Positions 22,502 to 29,788 of a DNA stretch of 32,231 nt are shown in pieces; position 1 is the first letter of the stretch, and each line of letters opens with the position of its first letter. A program made the position numbers and the translations under genes. The notes below the pieces were generated by a model. That model did not search any database and had not been told where the DNA came from. It saw only the letters and a list, made by a program, of their open reading frames with translations. This stretch comes from Candidatus Alloruminococcus vanvlietii (GTDB lineage: Bacteria; Bacillota; Clostridia; Oscillospirales; Ruminococcaceae), in NCBI GenBank assembly GCA_904420505.1, contig CAJFVS010000066.1, positions 1 through 32,231 on the forward strand. Direction: 5' to 3'.

Positions 22502-22837
22502 ATGAAAGAAGTAGAAATCAAACAAAACCTGGCCGGCGGCCAAGGGCAGGTAACGCTGAATAAACTGCTGAGCATGGAACAGATGGACGGCAAAGCCCGT
22601 ATGTTTGCCCACGTGGTTATCCCCAAAGGCAGCTCGATTGGCTACCATGAGCATGTAAATGAAAGCGAAACCTATTATATTTTAAAGGGCAAGGGCCTTT
22701 ACCAGGATGACGGCAAGGAATATGAAGTCCACCCGGGCGATGTAACCTTCTGCGGCAGCCACCATCATCACGGCATCCAGAACACCGGCGATGAGGATTT
22801 GGAATTCATGGCGCTTATTTTGCTGGGCGGCCAATAA
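22502..22837 (+). CDS. Cupin domain protein
   Basis: A 111-residue single-domain cupin. Motif 1 is GYHEHVNESETYYILKGKG, with two His and one Glu as metal ligands. Motif 2 is HPGDVTFCGSHHHHGIQNTG, with the further His. A run of four His in motif 2 is slightly unusual. Small cupins bind a metal and a small ligand, often a sugar or keto acid, but the substrate here is unknown. The ATG at 22502 has a weak GAGGGAA site 6 nt upstream. It has its own promoter and ends before a shared bidirectional terminator. Confidence 0.92.
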   Translation: MKEVEIKQNLAGGQGQVTLNKLLSMEQMDGKARMFAHVVIPKGSSIGYHEHVNESETYYILKGKGLYQDDGKEYEVHPGDVTFCGSHHHHGIQNTGDEDLEFMALILLGGQ

Positions 22838-22920
22838 TGCAGAAGTTTACAGCATGCGCCCGGCGTTTTGCAGGATGACTTTTTTGCAAACATAAGCCTT
22901 TTGGCGCGGTATAAGCATAC

Positions 22921-22957
22921 AAAAAAGAGCTTTGGCAAATTGCCAAGGCTCTTTTTT
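22921..22957. terminator. Bidirectional terminator between cupin and M20 genes
   Basis: A nearly perfect inverted repeat AAAAAAGAGCTTTGGCAA/TTGCCAAGGCTCTTTTTT (22921-22938 with 22940-22957), flanked by A and T runs. It serves the two convergent genes. Confidence 0.93.
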
Positions 22958-23027
22958 GACGGATGGGTGCGTTTGCGCAAAAAGCAGCCCTTTGCCGCCT
23001 GCGCAAAAGAGGAGATATAGCCAAAGA

Positions 23028-24422
23028 TTAAAACAAATCCCTTACCTGGTAGGGCGGGATGGAATCGTTTACCGCGCAGACATAAGGCTTGCCGCCGGTG
23101 CCCTGCAAAAATTCCTGTTTGGCGGCTTTTAAAAGCATCGGGTCGCACAGCATATCCAGCCCGGCCGCAGCCATTACCTTTGCGCCGTAAACTGCGCCTT
23201 TTACGCCAATAGAGGTGCCAAAACAGGCCGTTGCCTGCCAGGAATGAATGGGTGCGCCAACGTTGACGCAGGTGGTATACAAAAGCGCCGTAGGGGTGAT
23301 GTAAGAAACATCGCCGATATCGGTCGAACCCCAGAACCCCCCTTTTTCATATGGGAAGATGCCGGTATACAGGTCGGTTTCGGGCGGGCAGCGGTAGTTT
23401 TTGCAGGCCTGGGCCCATTCATCGGGCAAGGTGGCGTTGAGCGCATGGGCAAACTGCAATTCTTCCTGCGTCCATTCGGGCTGCGGAATTTCCGCAAGCG
23501 TTTGCTGCAGCTTTTGCGAAATGGTCTCGTTATACAATGTGGGATAACAGGCGCTTTCCAGATAAATTTCCAACCTGGTACCGGTCATGTTCGCCGCACT
23601 TTGGGCGATTTCGCATATTTTTTGGTGCAGCGCGTCCACCTGCTCGCGGGTGGGCGCTACAATGGCATACCAAACGCTGGCAAAATCGGGCACCACTACA
23701 GGGTTGGCCCCGCCGTTGGGGATCACATAGGGAAAGCGGCAGTCCTGGCTGACATGTTCCCGCAAAAAATGCACCCCGGTGTTCATAAGCTCTACGGCGT
23801 CCAACGCGCTTTTGCCCAAATCCGGGGAAATGCATGCATGGGCGGATTTGCCGTGGAACACAAAATGCACCGAGTTTAACGCCGCCATCGAACGCATAAA
23901 CGCCCCGTTAAAGCGCCCGGAATGGAACGAAAACGCCATATCCAGCTCTTTAAAGCAGCCTGCGCGCGCCATGAACACCTTGCCAAGGTATTGTTCTTCG
24001 GCCGGGCAGCCATAAAACACCAGCGTTCCTAAAAGATGGTGCTCTTCCATTGCGCGTTTTAGCCCCAGTACGGCGCCCAAATGCCCTACGCTTATCAAAT
24101 TATGCCCGCAGCCGTGGCCGTTGCCACCGGGGGTAACCGGCTCTTTATAGGCGCAAGTCTTTTGGCTCATCTGCGGCAGGGCGTCGTATTCGCCCAAAAA
24201 GCCCAGCACCGGCTTGCCTTGCCCCCATTCGGCCCGAAAAGCGGTGGGCAGCCCGGCAATCCCTTTTTGCACGCGAAAGCCTTCTTCGGTTAAAATTTTG
24301 CAAAGCGTATCGCAGGCAAAAAATTCATTGCCATAGGTTTCCGGATGCTCCCACAGCTTAATGGCCAGCTTTTCTAACTGGGCGTAACGCGCGTCGATTT
24401 CCTTGATGGCAGTGGTACGCAA
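23028..24422 (-). CDS. M20-family amidohydrolase (AbgB-like)
   Basis: A metal-dependent hydrolase of about 464 residues, related to the p-aminobenzoyl-glutamate hydrolase subunit AbgB and other M20D amidohydrolases. Motifs visible are LGFLGEYDALPQMSQ, the metal site GGNGHGCGHNLISVGHLGA, the catalytic Glu region FYGCPAEEQYLGK, FHGKSAHACISPDLGKSALD and the C-terminal STDIGDVSYITPTA (metal-binding Asp). Substrate could be an aminobenzoyl-glutamate or N-acyl amino acid; not resolvable here. The start is taken at a TTG (24422) because GAAAGGAA lies about 9 nt upstream; a GTG at 24431 is too close to the site. It is divergent from a VOC gene. Confidence 0.92.
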   Translation of the reverse strand: MRTTAIKEIDARYAQLEKLAIKLWEHPETYGNEFFACDTLCKILTEEGFRVQKGIAGLPTAFRAEWGQGKPVLGFLGEYDALPQMSQKTCAYKEPVTPGGNGHGCGHNLISVGHLGAVLGLKRAMEEHHLLGTLVFYGCPAEEQYLGKVFMARAGCFKELDMAFSFHSGRFNGAFMRSMAALNSVHFVFHGKSAHACISPDLGKSALDAVELMNTGVHFLREHVSQDCRFPYVIPNGGANPVVVPDFASVWYAIVAPTREQVDALHQKICEIAQSAANMTGTRLEIYLESACYPTLYNETISQKLQQTLAEIPQPEWTQEELQFAHALNATLPDEWAQACKNYRCPPETDLYTGIFPYEKGGFWGSTDIGDVSYITPTALLYTTCVNVGAPIHSWQATACFGTSIGVKGAVYGAKVMAAAGLDMLCDPMLLKAAKQEFLQGTGGKPYVCAVNDSIPPYQVRDLF

Positions 24423-24475
24423 AACAAGCACTTCCTTTCAAAAGCGGTTTTCTATTTGCCTAAAACTTTTCTTCT

Positions 24476-24505
24476 ATCATAGCATATTCTGTATGGTTTG
24501 TACAA
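24476..24505 (-). promoter_or_regulatory. Promoter of the M20 gene
   Basis: Minus strand TTGTAC (24500-24505), 18-bp spacer and TATGAT (24476-24481) with TGC in front. Confidence 0.65.
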
Positions 24506-24517
24506 GAAAATTGCCGG

Positions 24518-24545
24518 TTGCATTTTTGCATCCATTTGGTACAAT
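24518..24545 (+). promoter_or_regulatory. Promoter of the VOC gene
   Basis: TTGCAT (24518-24523), a 16-bp spacer and TACAAT (24540-24545), preceded by TGG (extended -10). Confidence 0.7.
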
Positions 24546-24569
24546 AAAAGAAAAAAGGAGAAAAATACC

Positions 24570-24941
24570 ATGCAGTTTCGCTTTGACCATAACAACTACA
24601 ACGTGCGCGATTTGGACAAATCCCTGGCTTTTTACAAAGAAGCCCTTGGCTTGCAGGAAATCCGCCGCAAAGTGGCCGAGGACGGCAGCTTTATTTTGGT
24701 GTATTTGGGCGATGGGATTACCCCGCATTCGGTGGAATTAACCTGGCTGCGCGATTTTGACCGCGCTTACAACCTGGGGGATAATGAAATCCACCTGGCA
24801 ATGAAGGTGGATGATTTTGAAGGGGCCTATCAAAAGCATAAAGAGATGGGGGTTATCTGTTTTGAAAACCCCAAAATGGGCATTTATTTTATTGCCGACC
24901 CCGACGGCTACTGGATTGAAATTGTGCCGCAAAACCGCTAA
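24570..24941 (+). CDS. VOC-family protein (lactoylglutathione lyase-like)
   Basis: A 123-residue single-chain protein with the two beta-alpha-beta-beta-beta modules of the vicinal oxygen chelate fold. Module one is HNNYNVRDLDKSLAFYKEAL followed by VYLGDG and VELTWL. Module two is NEIHLAMKVDDFEGAYQKHKE with IYFIADPDGYWIEIVPQ, where the His/Glu metal ligands of glyoxalase I sit. The length and motifs fit GloA-like proteins; methylglyoxal detoxification is plausible but other VOC reactions cannot be excluded. The ATG at 24570 has AAAAGGAG 9 nt upstream. A terminator follows directly. Confidence 0.92.
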   Translation: MQFRFDHNNYNVRDLDKSLAFYKEALGLQEIRRKVAEDGSFILVYLGDGITPHSVELTWLRDFDRAYNLGDNEIHLAMKVDDFEGAYQKHKEMGVICFENPKMGIYFIADPDGYWIEIVPQNR

Positions 24942-24946
24942 AAAGC

Positions 24947-24978
24947 AAAGCCCTGCTTTTAAATAGCAGGGCCTTTTT
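24947..24978 (+). terminator. Terminator of the VOC gene
   Basis: GCCCTGCT/AGCAGGGC (24950-24957 with 24965-24972) with a 7-nt loop and then CTTTTTG. Confidence 0.92.
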
Positions 24979-25175
24979 GTTTGCCAAAACCGTCAGCTTA
25001 GATGAAAATGAAGAGGAAACAAAACCTTTTTTAGCAAAACTTCTTATTTTCTTCGTAAATTACTTGTTTTCTATAGAAATACAATTGTGTTTGTAGTAAA
25101 ATACAATTGCAAAAACCGTATTTTTACACATGGGATATCTTCTATCTTCTTCCATAGCAAGGCAGCACCCCAATC
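24979..25175. other. AT-rich gene-free island with repeated AAATACAATTG motif
   Basis: No gene. It is bounded by terminators on both sides. AAATACAATTG occurs at 25077-25087 and again at 25099-25109, joined by GTGTTTGTA. The same combination is found upstream of lysR (7372-7393). TACAAT could be -10 elements, but no -35 box at proper distance was seen. Confidence 0.5.
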
Positions 25176-25206
25176 AAAAGCCGGCGTAAATTTTACGCCG
25201 GCTTTT
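25176..25206. terminator. Second hairpin beyond bioY
   Basis: AAAAGCCGGCGTAAA/TTTACGCCGGCTTTT (25176-25190 with 25192-25206). It is symmetrical and could act in either direction, as a backup for bioY or as a plus-strand terminator. Confidence 0.75.
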
Positions 25207-25221
25207 GGCCGGTTATAAAGC

Positions 25222-25250
25222 AAACCGCCGGAATCCTTTCCGGCGGTTTT
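25222..25250 (-). terminator. Intrinsic terminator of bioY
   Basis: AAACCGCCGGAA/TTCCGGCGGTTT (25222-25233 with 25238-25249) with a 4-nt loop, one base past the bioY stop codon. Confidence 0.88.
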
Positions 25251-25251
25251 G

Positions 25252-25773
25252 TTAAAACGATATATTCTTGCGCAGGCGGCGCAGCACAAACGAACCCAGC
25301 GCAATTTTGGCGGCGTCCCCCAGCAAAAAGGGCACTACACAGGCCATTAAAGCGGGCAAAAGCTGCGTATGGGTGGAAAAGCAATACCAGGCCGTGCCCA
25401 GCGCATAGCACGCGGCCAGGCCCACCGCCATGGACAAAGCGCTTTTTAAAAAACTGTCGCCCAGCTTTTGCACCAGCAGCCCGCACAGCAGCGCGGCCAG
25501 CAAATACCCGATGATATATCCCCCCGTAGGCCCTAAAAGGGTGCCCACCCCAGAGCGGAACATGGAAAACATCGGTATGCCCACCAGCCCTAAGCACAGG
25601 TATACCGCCTGGCTAATCAAGCCGCCAACCGGCCCTAACAAGCCGCCGGCCAAAAACACCGACAAAGTAGCCAGGTTAATCGGCACCAGCCCCGGCATGG
25701 GGATGGCAATTTGAGAGAAAATAGCGGTTAACGCAGCAAACAGCGCATAGCCCGCCAGTTTTTTTACGTGCAT
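25252..25773 (-). CDS. bioY: BioY biotin transporter (ECF S component)
   Basis: A 173-residue membrane protein with about six helices that binds biotin for uptake, alone or with the ECF module. The BioY signature is clear: TLSVFLAGGLLGPVGGLIS, YLCLGLVGIPMFSMF and GVGTLLGPTGGYIIGYLLAA (the GPTGGY motif). The ATG at 25773 has GAAGGGT about 8 nt upstream. It has its own extended -10 promoter in the 96-bp gap after the HAD gene. No biotin synthesis genes are in the window, consistent with dependence on uptake. A BirA-type operator was looked for and not found. Confidence 0.95.
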   Translation of the reverse strand: MHVKKLAGYALFAALTAIFSQIAIPMPGLVPINLATLSVFLAGGLLGPVGGLISQAVYLCLGLVGIPMFSMFRSGVGTLLGPTGGYIIGYLLAALLCGLLVQKLGDSFLKSALSMAVGLAACYALGTAWYCFSTHTQLLPALMACVVPFLLGDAAKIALGSFVLRRLRKNISF

Positions 25774-25815
25774 TTTTAAACCCTTCCCATATAAGATGTG
25801 AAAACTTGCTGCAAC

Positions 25816-25824
25816 AGTATACCA
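25816..25824 (-). promoter_or_regulatory. Extended -10 promoter of bioY
   Basis: Minus strand TGGTATACT (TATACT at 25816-25821), about 40 bp before the start codon. It is the third copy of these nine bases used as a promoter in the window. Confidence 0.6.
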
Positions 25825-25869
25825 TAAAATTACAGGGAAACCAACCTTATACAGAAAAATTTGCCGTTT

Positions 25870-26508
25870 TTATAAAAGCTCGGCAAAGCTGCGGATGTAC
25901 ACATCACAGGTTTGCTTTAGCTCCTGCTGGCGCGCTTGGGCGCTTTCATCGTACACGCCCACCACATAAAAACCGGCCTGTTTGGCGGTTTTGGCGGCAT
26001 ACAGCGCGTCTTCATACACGGCAATTTGCAAAGGCGCGGCGCCAAAGTCCCGGGCTGCCTGTAAAAAAATCTGCGGCGAATGCTTGCCAATGCCCAGGGT
26101 TTCGCAGCTGTAAATGCGCGCAAAGTAAGGCAGGATGCCCAAACGGGCAAAACAGCTTTGGCACAGCTCCTCGCTGGAGGCCGTTGCCACGCACATGCGC
26201 ACCCCTTGTTTATGAAGGGCCTGCAAATACGCTTTGGCATGCGGCTTTAAAGGGATGTCGCGGCGGTAGTGGCCTTCTATCATATCGTTTAGCTGGCGCA
26301 TAATGTCTTCTTTGCCAAACGCAACGCCCAGCTCGCTTATAAAATAATCCGCCGCTTCCATAAGGGTCATGGTTTCCAAACGCGCGGATAAATCATGGGG
26401 CGGGGCAATGCCCTGGCTTACAAGATATTCCGCACCCAAACGATGCCAGTAGGGCATGGAGTCAACCAGCGTGCCGTCCATATCAAAAATGGCAAAGGGA
26501 TGGTTCAT
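25870..26508 (-). CDS. HAD-family phosphatase at the end of the thiamin operon
   Basis: A 212-residue haloacid dehalogenase-like hydrolase of the beta-phosphoglucomutase/phosphatase subfamily. Motif I is IFDMDGTLVDSM with both catalytic Asp residues, motif II VATASSEEL, motif III the Lys in GIGKHSPQIFLQAA, and motif IV VYEDALYAAKTAK. A helical cap lies between motifs I and II. Its ATG overlaps the thiE stop codon (ATGA), so it is translationally coupled to the thiamin genes. In a salvage pathway a phosphatase that removes phosphate from thiamin phosphate could be needed before pyrophosphorylation; this role is inference from context. General sugar-phosphate phosphatase activity is the alternative. 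Confidence 0.9.
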   Translation of the reverse strand: MNHPFAIFDMDGTLVDSMPYWHRLGAEYLVSQGIAPPHDLSARLETMTLMEAADYFISELGVAFGKEDIMRQLNDMIEGHYRRDIPLKPHAKAYLQALHKQGVRMCVATASSEELCQSCFARLGILPYFARIYSCETLGIGKHSPQIFLQAARDFGAAPLQIAVYEDALYAAKTAKQAGFYVVGVYDESAQARQQELKQTCDVYIRSFAELL

Positions 26509-27155
26509 TTTACACCGCCTTTTAGCATCTGCCGGCTGAGCGCAAGCAGGTTTCGGGTGGCTTTTTGCACATCGGGGGAAGCAAAAATCGCGGAAATCAC
26601 CGCAATGCCGTTTACCCCGCTGCCACAAAGCTGCATCACGTTTTGTTCGTTGATGCCGCCGATGGCCACCACCGGTATGTGTACGCTTTGGCAGATTTCT
26701 TTCAGGGTTTGCATGCTTAAATGCCCGGCGTCCTTTTTGGTGGAGGTGGAAAACACAGCCCCCACCCCGATGTAATCCGCGCCGCTTTGCTCGGCCTGTA
26801 TGGCCGACTGCACCGTGTTGGCGGAAATACCCAAAATTTTATCCGGCCCAATTAACGCGCGCACATCCTTGTTTTGGATATCCTTTTGGCCCACATGCAC
26901 CCCGTCGGCGCCGCTTTGCAGGGCAACTTCTATGTTGTCGTTGATCACACAGGGCACATGGTAGCGCCGGGCAATGGGCAAAATTTCGTTGGCAAGGGCC
27001 AAAAAGGAGGCGTTGTCCAATTCCTTTTCGCGCAGCTGCAAAAAGGTGGCGCCGCCTTGCAAAACCAGTTCCACCTGGTTGGCAAGGGTGTCGTTTTTCA
27101 GCCAGCTGGAATCGGTAATGGCGTATAAAGTCATGCTTTCAGGCGAGAGTTTCAA
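26505..27155 (-). CDS. thiE: Thiamine-phosphate synthase
   Basis: Joins HMP pyrophosphate and thiazole phosphate to form thiamin phosphate. The 216 residues show the ThiE TIM barrel: LYAITDSSWL, GGATFLQLREKELD with HMP-PP-binding residues, CVINDNIEVALQSGADGVHVGQ (in part: GADGVHVGQKD), DYIGVGAVFSTSTKKDAG (phosphate-binding loop) and VVAIGGINEQN. The start is a TTG (27155) with GGAGG 8 nt upstream; this overlaps the end of thiM by 17 bp and gives the usual short N-terminus before LYAITD. An ATG at 27134 has no site. It overlaps the HAD gene by 4 bp. Confidence 0.95.
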   Translation of the reverse strand: MKLSPESMTLYAITDSSWLKNDTLANQVELVLQGGATFLQLREKELDNASFLALANEILPIARRYHVPCVINDNIEVALQSGADGVHVGQKDIQNKDVRALIGPDKILGISANTVQSAIQAEQSGADYIGVGAVFSTSTKKDAGHLSMQTLKEICQSVHIPVVAIGGINEQNVMQLCGSGVNGIAVISAIFASPDVQKATRNLLALSRQMLKGGVK

Positions 27156-27957
27156 TCTGTATTCCTCCTAACTGTTGTGGGGTAAGGGTGCTCATATAAT
27201 CCAAAAGATAGGTGCGAAACGAGCCGGTGCCGCTGCCTTCTTGCTGCACTTTTTGCGCGGCAAGCTCGCCGCACAGGCCCATAGCGCCCACAGCGGCCAG
27301 CGTGGCATGAAAAAGGTCTTGCGGGTTTGCGCCCACAAACGCGCCGATGAGCGCGGTAAGCATACAGCCGCTGCCGGTGATGCGCGCCATCATGGGATGG
27401 CCGTTGTGGATGGCATAGGCGTTTTGCGCGTCTGCGACAATATCCACCGGCCCGGAAATGGCGACAACCGCCTGGGTGCGCGCGCTTAAAGCCTGCGCAA
27501 GGCGCGCGGTTTTTGAAAGGTTTTGCGCGCTTAATAGGTCTTCATAACTTGCATCCACCCCTTTTACCGAGCTTGTCCCCAGCGCCAGGGCTTTGATTTC
27601 CGAAACATTGCCGCGGATAACCGAAACATGTGCGTTTTGCAGCAGCGTTTTTACAGCGTTGTTGCGCAAGGCGCTGGCGCCTGCCGCAACCGGGTCGAGC
27701 ACCACCGGATGGCCCAGGCGGTTATTTTCCTGCGCAGCTTTTACCATCGCCTCCAAACAGCCGATGGCCCCCATGTTCAAAACCAGGCTTTGGCACATGC
27801 GGGTGATTTCCTCCACCTCGCGGATATCCTGGGCCATGGTGGGCGATCCGCCGGCTGCCAGAATGATGTTGGCGCAGTCGTTGACCGTGACAAAATTGGT
27901 GATGGTATGCACAATAGGGGCGCGCTCTTTTACATTTTGCAAAAGCGAGGAAAACAT
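27139..27957 (-). CDS. thiM: Hydroxyethylthiazole kinase
   Basis: Phosphorylates hydroxyethylthiazole so that it can be used by ThiE; a salvage enzyme. The 272 residues match ThiM: VHTITNFVTVNDCANIILAA and GGSPTMAQD at the N-terminus, LNMGAIGCLEAM, VVLDPVAAGAS, VIRGNVSEIKAL and RITGSGCMLTALIGAF with the conserved GSGC loop near the catalytic Cys. The ATG at 27957 has AAAGGAGGGG about 7 nt upstream. It lies 13 bp after the thiW stop codon. Together with ThiW this indicates uptake and reuse of the thiazole moiety. Confidence 0.96.
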   Translation of the reverse strand: MFSSLLQNVKERAPIVHTITNFVTVNDCANIILAAGGSPTMAQDIREVEEITRMCQSLVLNMGAIGCLEAMVKAAQENNRLGHPVVLDPVAAGASALRNNAVKTLLQNAHVSVIRGNVSEIKALALGTSSVKGVDASYEDLLSAQNLSKTARLAQALSARTQAVVAISGPVDIVADAQNAYAIHNGHPMMARITGSGCMLTALIGAFVGANPQDLFHATLAAVGAMGLCGELAAQKVQQEGSGTGSFRTYLLDYMSTLTPQQLGGIQIETLA

Positions 27958-27970
27958 GCCGGCCCCTCCT

Positions 27971-28477
27971 TTACGATATTCGCATATCCCCTAGCAGTTT
28001 ATCCAGCACTTTGGCTTTTTTCAGCGCCAGCAGCACACCCAAAGCCAGTGCCGCGCCCATCATGGACGAGGGGATGAAAAAGGGGATGTAGTAAAACGGG
28101 GAGGTCAAATCCAGCCCGTAAATCCAAATCATAAACGGGTAAGCCACTAAGGCGCTAATAATGCCGGTGCCGATGACTTCGCCGACAACCGCCGCCCAAA
28201 AGTGTTTCAGCCAGCGGTACAAAAGCCCGGACAAAAACGCGCCGAATATGGCACCGATAACCGCCAGCAGGGTGCTGCCGTTTAGCGCCATGCGCATAAG
28301 CCCGGTGAGCAGTGCCGCCAAAAGCCCGTACCAGGGGCCCACAAATACCGCAGCCAACACATTTATAAAATGCTGGAACGGCGCCATTTGGGGGAAATAT
28401 ACAAAGGTGGACAGCACATAGCCTAAAGTGGCAAACAATGCGGTCAGCACCATTTTGCGCAAAGTGGAATGTTTCAT
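27971..28477 (-). CDS. thiW: ThiW-type ECF S component, predicted thiazole transporter
   Basis: A 168-residue protein with about five helices. The segment FPQMAPFQHFINVLAAVFVG, then PWYGLLAALLTGLMR, GAIFGAFLSGLLYR and AVVGEVIGTGIISALVAYPF are typical of ThiW, the S component predicted to import the thiazole precursor of thiamin. It relies on a shared ECF ATPase module encoded elsewhere. The ATG at 28477 has AAGGAGG about 8 nt upstream, inside the end of thiD, and overlaps the thiD stop codon by one base (TGATG). The longer ORF upstream of this start overlaps thiD and is not real. Neighbouring thiM supports the thiazole specificity. Confidence 0.92.
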   Translation of the reverse strand: MKHSTLRKMVLTALFATLGYVLSTFVYFPQMAPFQHFINVLAAVFVGPWYGLLAALLTGLMRMALNGSTLLAVIGAIFGAFLSGLLYRWLKHFWAAVVGEVIGTGIISALVAYPFMIWIYGLDLTSPFYYIPFFIPSSMMGAALALGVLLALKKAKVLDKLLGDMRIS

Positions 28478-29268
28478 CAAAATGCCTCCTTCAAATTGTA
28501 CAAATGGTCCAAAGGCCCGGGGCCGCGCCCCAAATTCAGGCCCTGTTTCAGTGCCCCGGTTAAATACGCTTTGGCCAGGCGCACGCTTTGTTCCAAGCTT
28601 TCGCCTTTTGCCAAATTGCAGGCAATGGCCGAAGAAAGCGTGCACCCGGTGCCGTGGGTATTGGGGTTATCCACCCGTTTTTCGCACAGCCACACCCCGC
28701 CGCCAGGAGTAACCAAAACATCGTCGGCGTCGTGTACGCCGTGCCCGCCTTTGATAAGCACCGCCTGCGCCCCCAGCGATAAGATGGCCCGGCCCGCCGC
28801 CTGCATGTCCTCTTTGGTATGGATGGACTGCCCGCTTAAAATCTGCGCTTCGGGGATGTTGGGGGTGATAACCGAGCACAAAGGAACAAGCTCTGTTATA
28901 AGCGCGTTTGTGGCACTGGGGTTTAAAAGGCTAGAACCAGAGGTGGAAACCATCACCGGGTCGAGCACCACAAACGGCGGCCGGTAGGTTTTTAACGCCT
29001 GCGCAACAGCGTGTATGGCGTCCTTATCCCCCAGCATGCCGATTTTTACGGCATCCGGGAAAATGTCCTCAAACACGCGGTCAAGCTGTTCGGTGATAAA
29101 TTGCGGCGAAAGCTGCACCACCGAGGAAACCCCCATGGTGTTTTGCGCTGTTAGCGCGGTAAGCACGCTCATGCCGTATACCTTGTGAGCGCACATGGTT
29201 TTTAAATCGGCCTGTATACCGGCCCCACCGCTGGGGTCGGACCCTGCGATGGTTAAAACCGTTTTCAT
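28477..29268 (-). CDS. thiD: Hydroxymethylpyrimidine / phosphomethylpyrimidine kinase
   Basis: Phosphorylates HMP twice to HMP pyrophosphate for thiamin synthesis. The 263 residues are typical for ThiD. Motifs are LTIAGSDPSGGAGIQADLKT, ALTAQNTMGVSSV, LDPVMVSTSGSSLL, VITPNIPEAQILSG, AVLIKGGHG and NTHGTGCTLSSAIACNLAKG with the GTGC anion hole. It is the first gene after the TPP riboswitch; the ATG at 29268 has GGGAGGGG just upstream. No thiC is in the operon, so HMP probably comes from salvage. Confidence 0.96.
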   Translation of the reverse strand: MKTVLTIAGSDPSGGAGIQADLKTMCAHKVYGMSVLTALTAQNTMGVSSVVQLSPQFITEQLDRVFEDIFPDAVKIGMLGDKDAIHAVAQALKTYRPPFVVLDPVMVSTSGSSLLNPSATNALITELVPLCSVITPNIPEAQILSGQSIHTKEDMQAAGRAILSLGAQAVLIKGGHGVHDADDVLVTPGGGVWLCEKRVDNPNTHGTGCTLSSAIACNLAKGESLEQSVRLAKAYLTGALKQGLNLGRGPGPLDHLYNLKEAF

Positions 29269-29287
29269 ACTACCCCTCCCTAGAACA

Positions 29288-29323
29288 ATAAAAAATGGGA
29301 TATACCAAAATAGGTATATCCCA
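29288..29323 (-). terminator. Expression-platform terminator of the TPP riboswitch
   Basis: TGGGATATACC/GGTATATCCCA (29296-29306 with 29313-29323), a 6-nt loop, and on the minus strand a following run of T. It lies between the aptamer and thiD. TTGCGT just before it can pair with ACGCAA at the aptamer's 5' end. Confidence 0.9.
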
Positions 29324-29339
29324 CGCAAATGTACGTTTG

Positions 29340-29438
29340 ATGCAGATGCTTCCCTACGTTGGCATTATCCAAATCAGGTAAGGTCGAGGGGCACACCCCT
29401 CCTCTCAGCCTCCTGTTGGAAGCTCCCTTGCGTATTTT
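29340..29438 (-). ncRNA. TPP riboswitch (THI element)
   Basis: On the minus strand the conserved parts occur in order: AAGGGAGC, then GGCTGAGAGGAGGGG with the CTGAGA motif, a P3 stem GAGGGG/CCCCTC, ACCTGATTTGGATAATGCCA and ACGTAGGGAAGC. These are the thiamin pyrophosphate-binding sequences of the THI element. The predicted transcription start lies directly at the 5' edge. Binding of TPP should favour the downstream terminator and shut off thiD-thiW-thiM-thiE-HAD. Confidence 0.97.
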
Positions 29439-29467
29439 AGCGTATCACACCTGCCATCGTTTGTCAA
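29439..29467 (-). promoter_or_regulatory. Promoter of the thiamin operon
   Basis: Minus strand TTGACA (29462-29467), a 17-bp spacer and a weak -10, TACGCT (29439-29444). Confidence 0.6.
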
Positions 29468-29788
29468 GAAGGGCAAGCAAAACTTAAAAGAGCTCTTTTG
29501 CAATCCCTGTTAGTCTGGCAAGGGCCGCTTTTGGCCGGGCTTTGGGGCGCAAAGGCCTTGGCATAAATGCAAGGCATGTTTTGTCCCCTTAAAAAGCCAA
29601 AAGTTACCCCCGGCATGCCCCTGCTGCCGGCCAAAGCAAGCTGCCCGGTGCACCACAGGCAAATGCAAAATTGCCAAGCATGCACCCGGCTTTTTGAAAG
29701 ATGGGGCGAATCGTATTTTACCGGCCAAATGCGGGCAAAACGAAAAAACGCCCCCCTTGGCAAAACCCAAGGGAGGCGCAATGAGTTA
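29468..29788. other. Gene-free spacer of about 320 bp
   Basis: Lies after the hydrogenase gene and before the thiamin promoter. It is rich in GCCAAA/TTTGGC words. Near 29750-29778 CCTTGG and CCAAGGG can form a hairpin just beyond the hydrogenase stop codon and might serve as its terminator. No credible gene or known RNA was found. Confidence 0.5.

Noticed and set aside
25774-25869. BirA operator upstream of bioY
   Set aside because: The expected pair of TTGTAAAC-like and GTTTACAA-like half sites could not be found.
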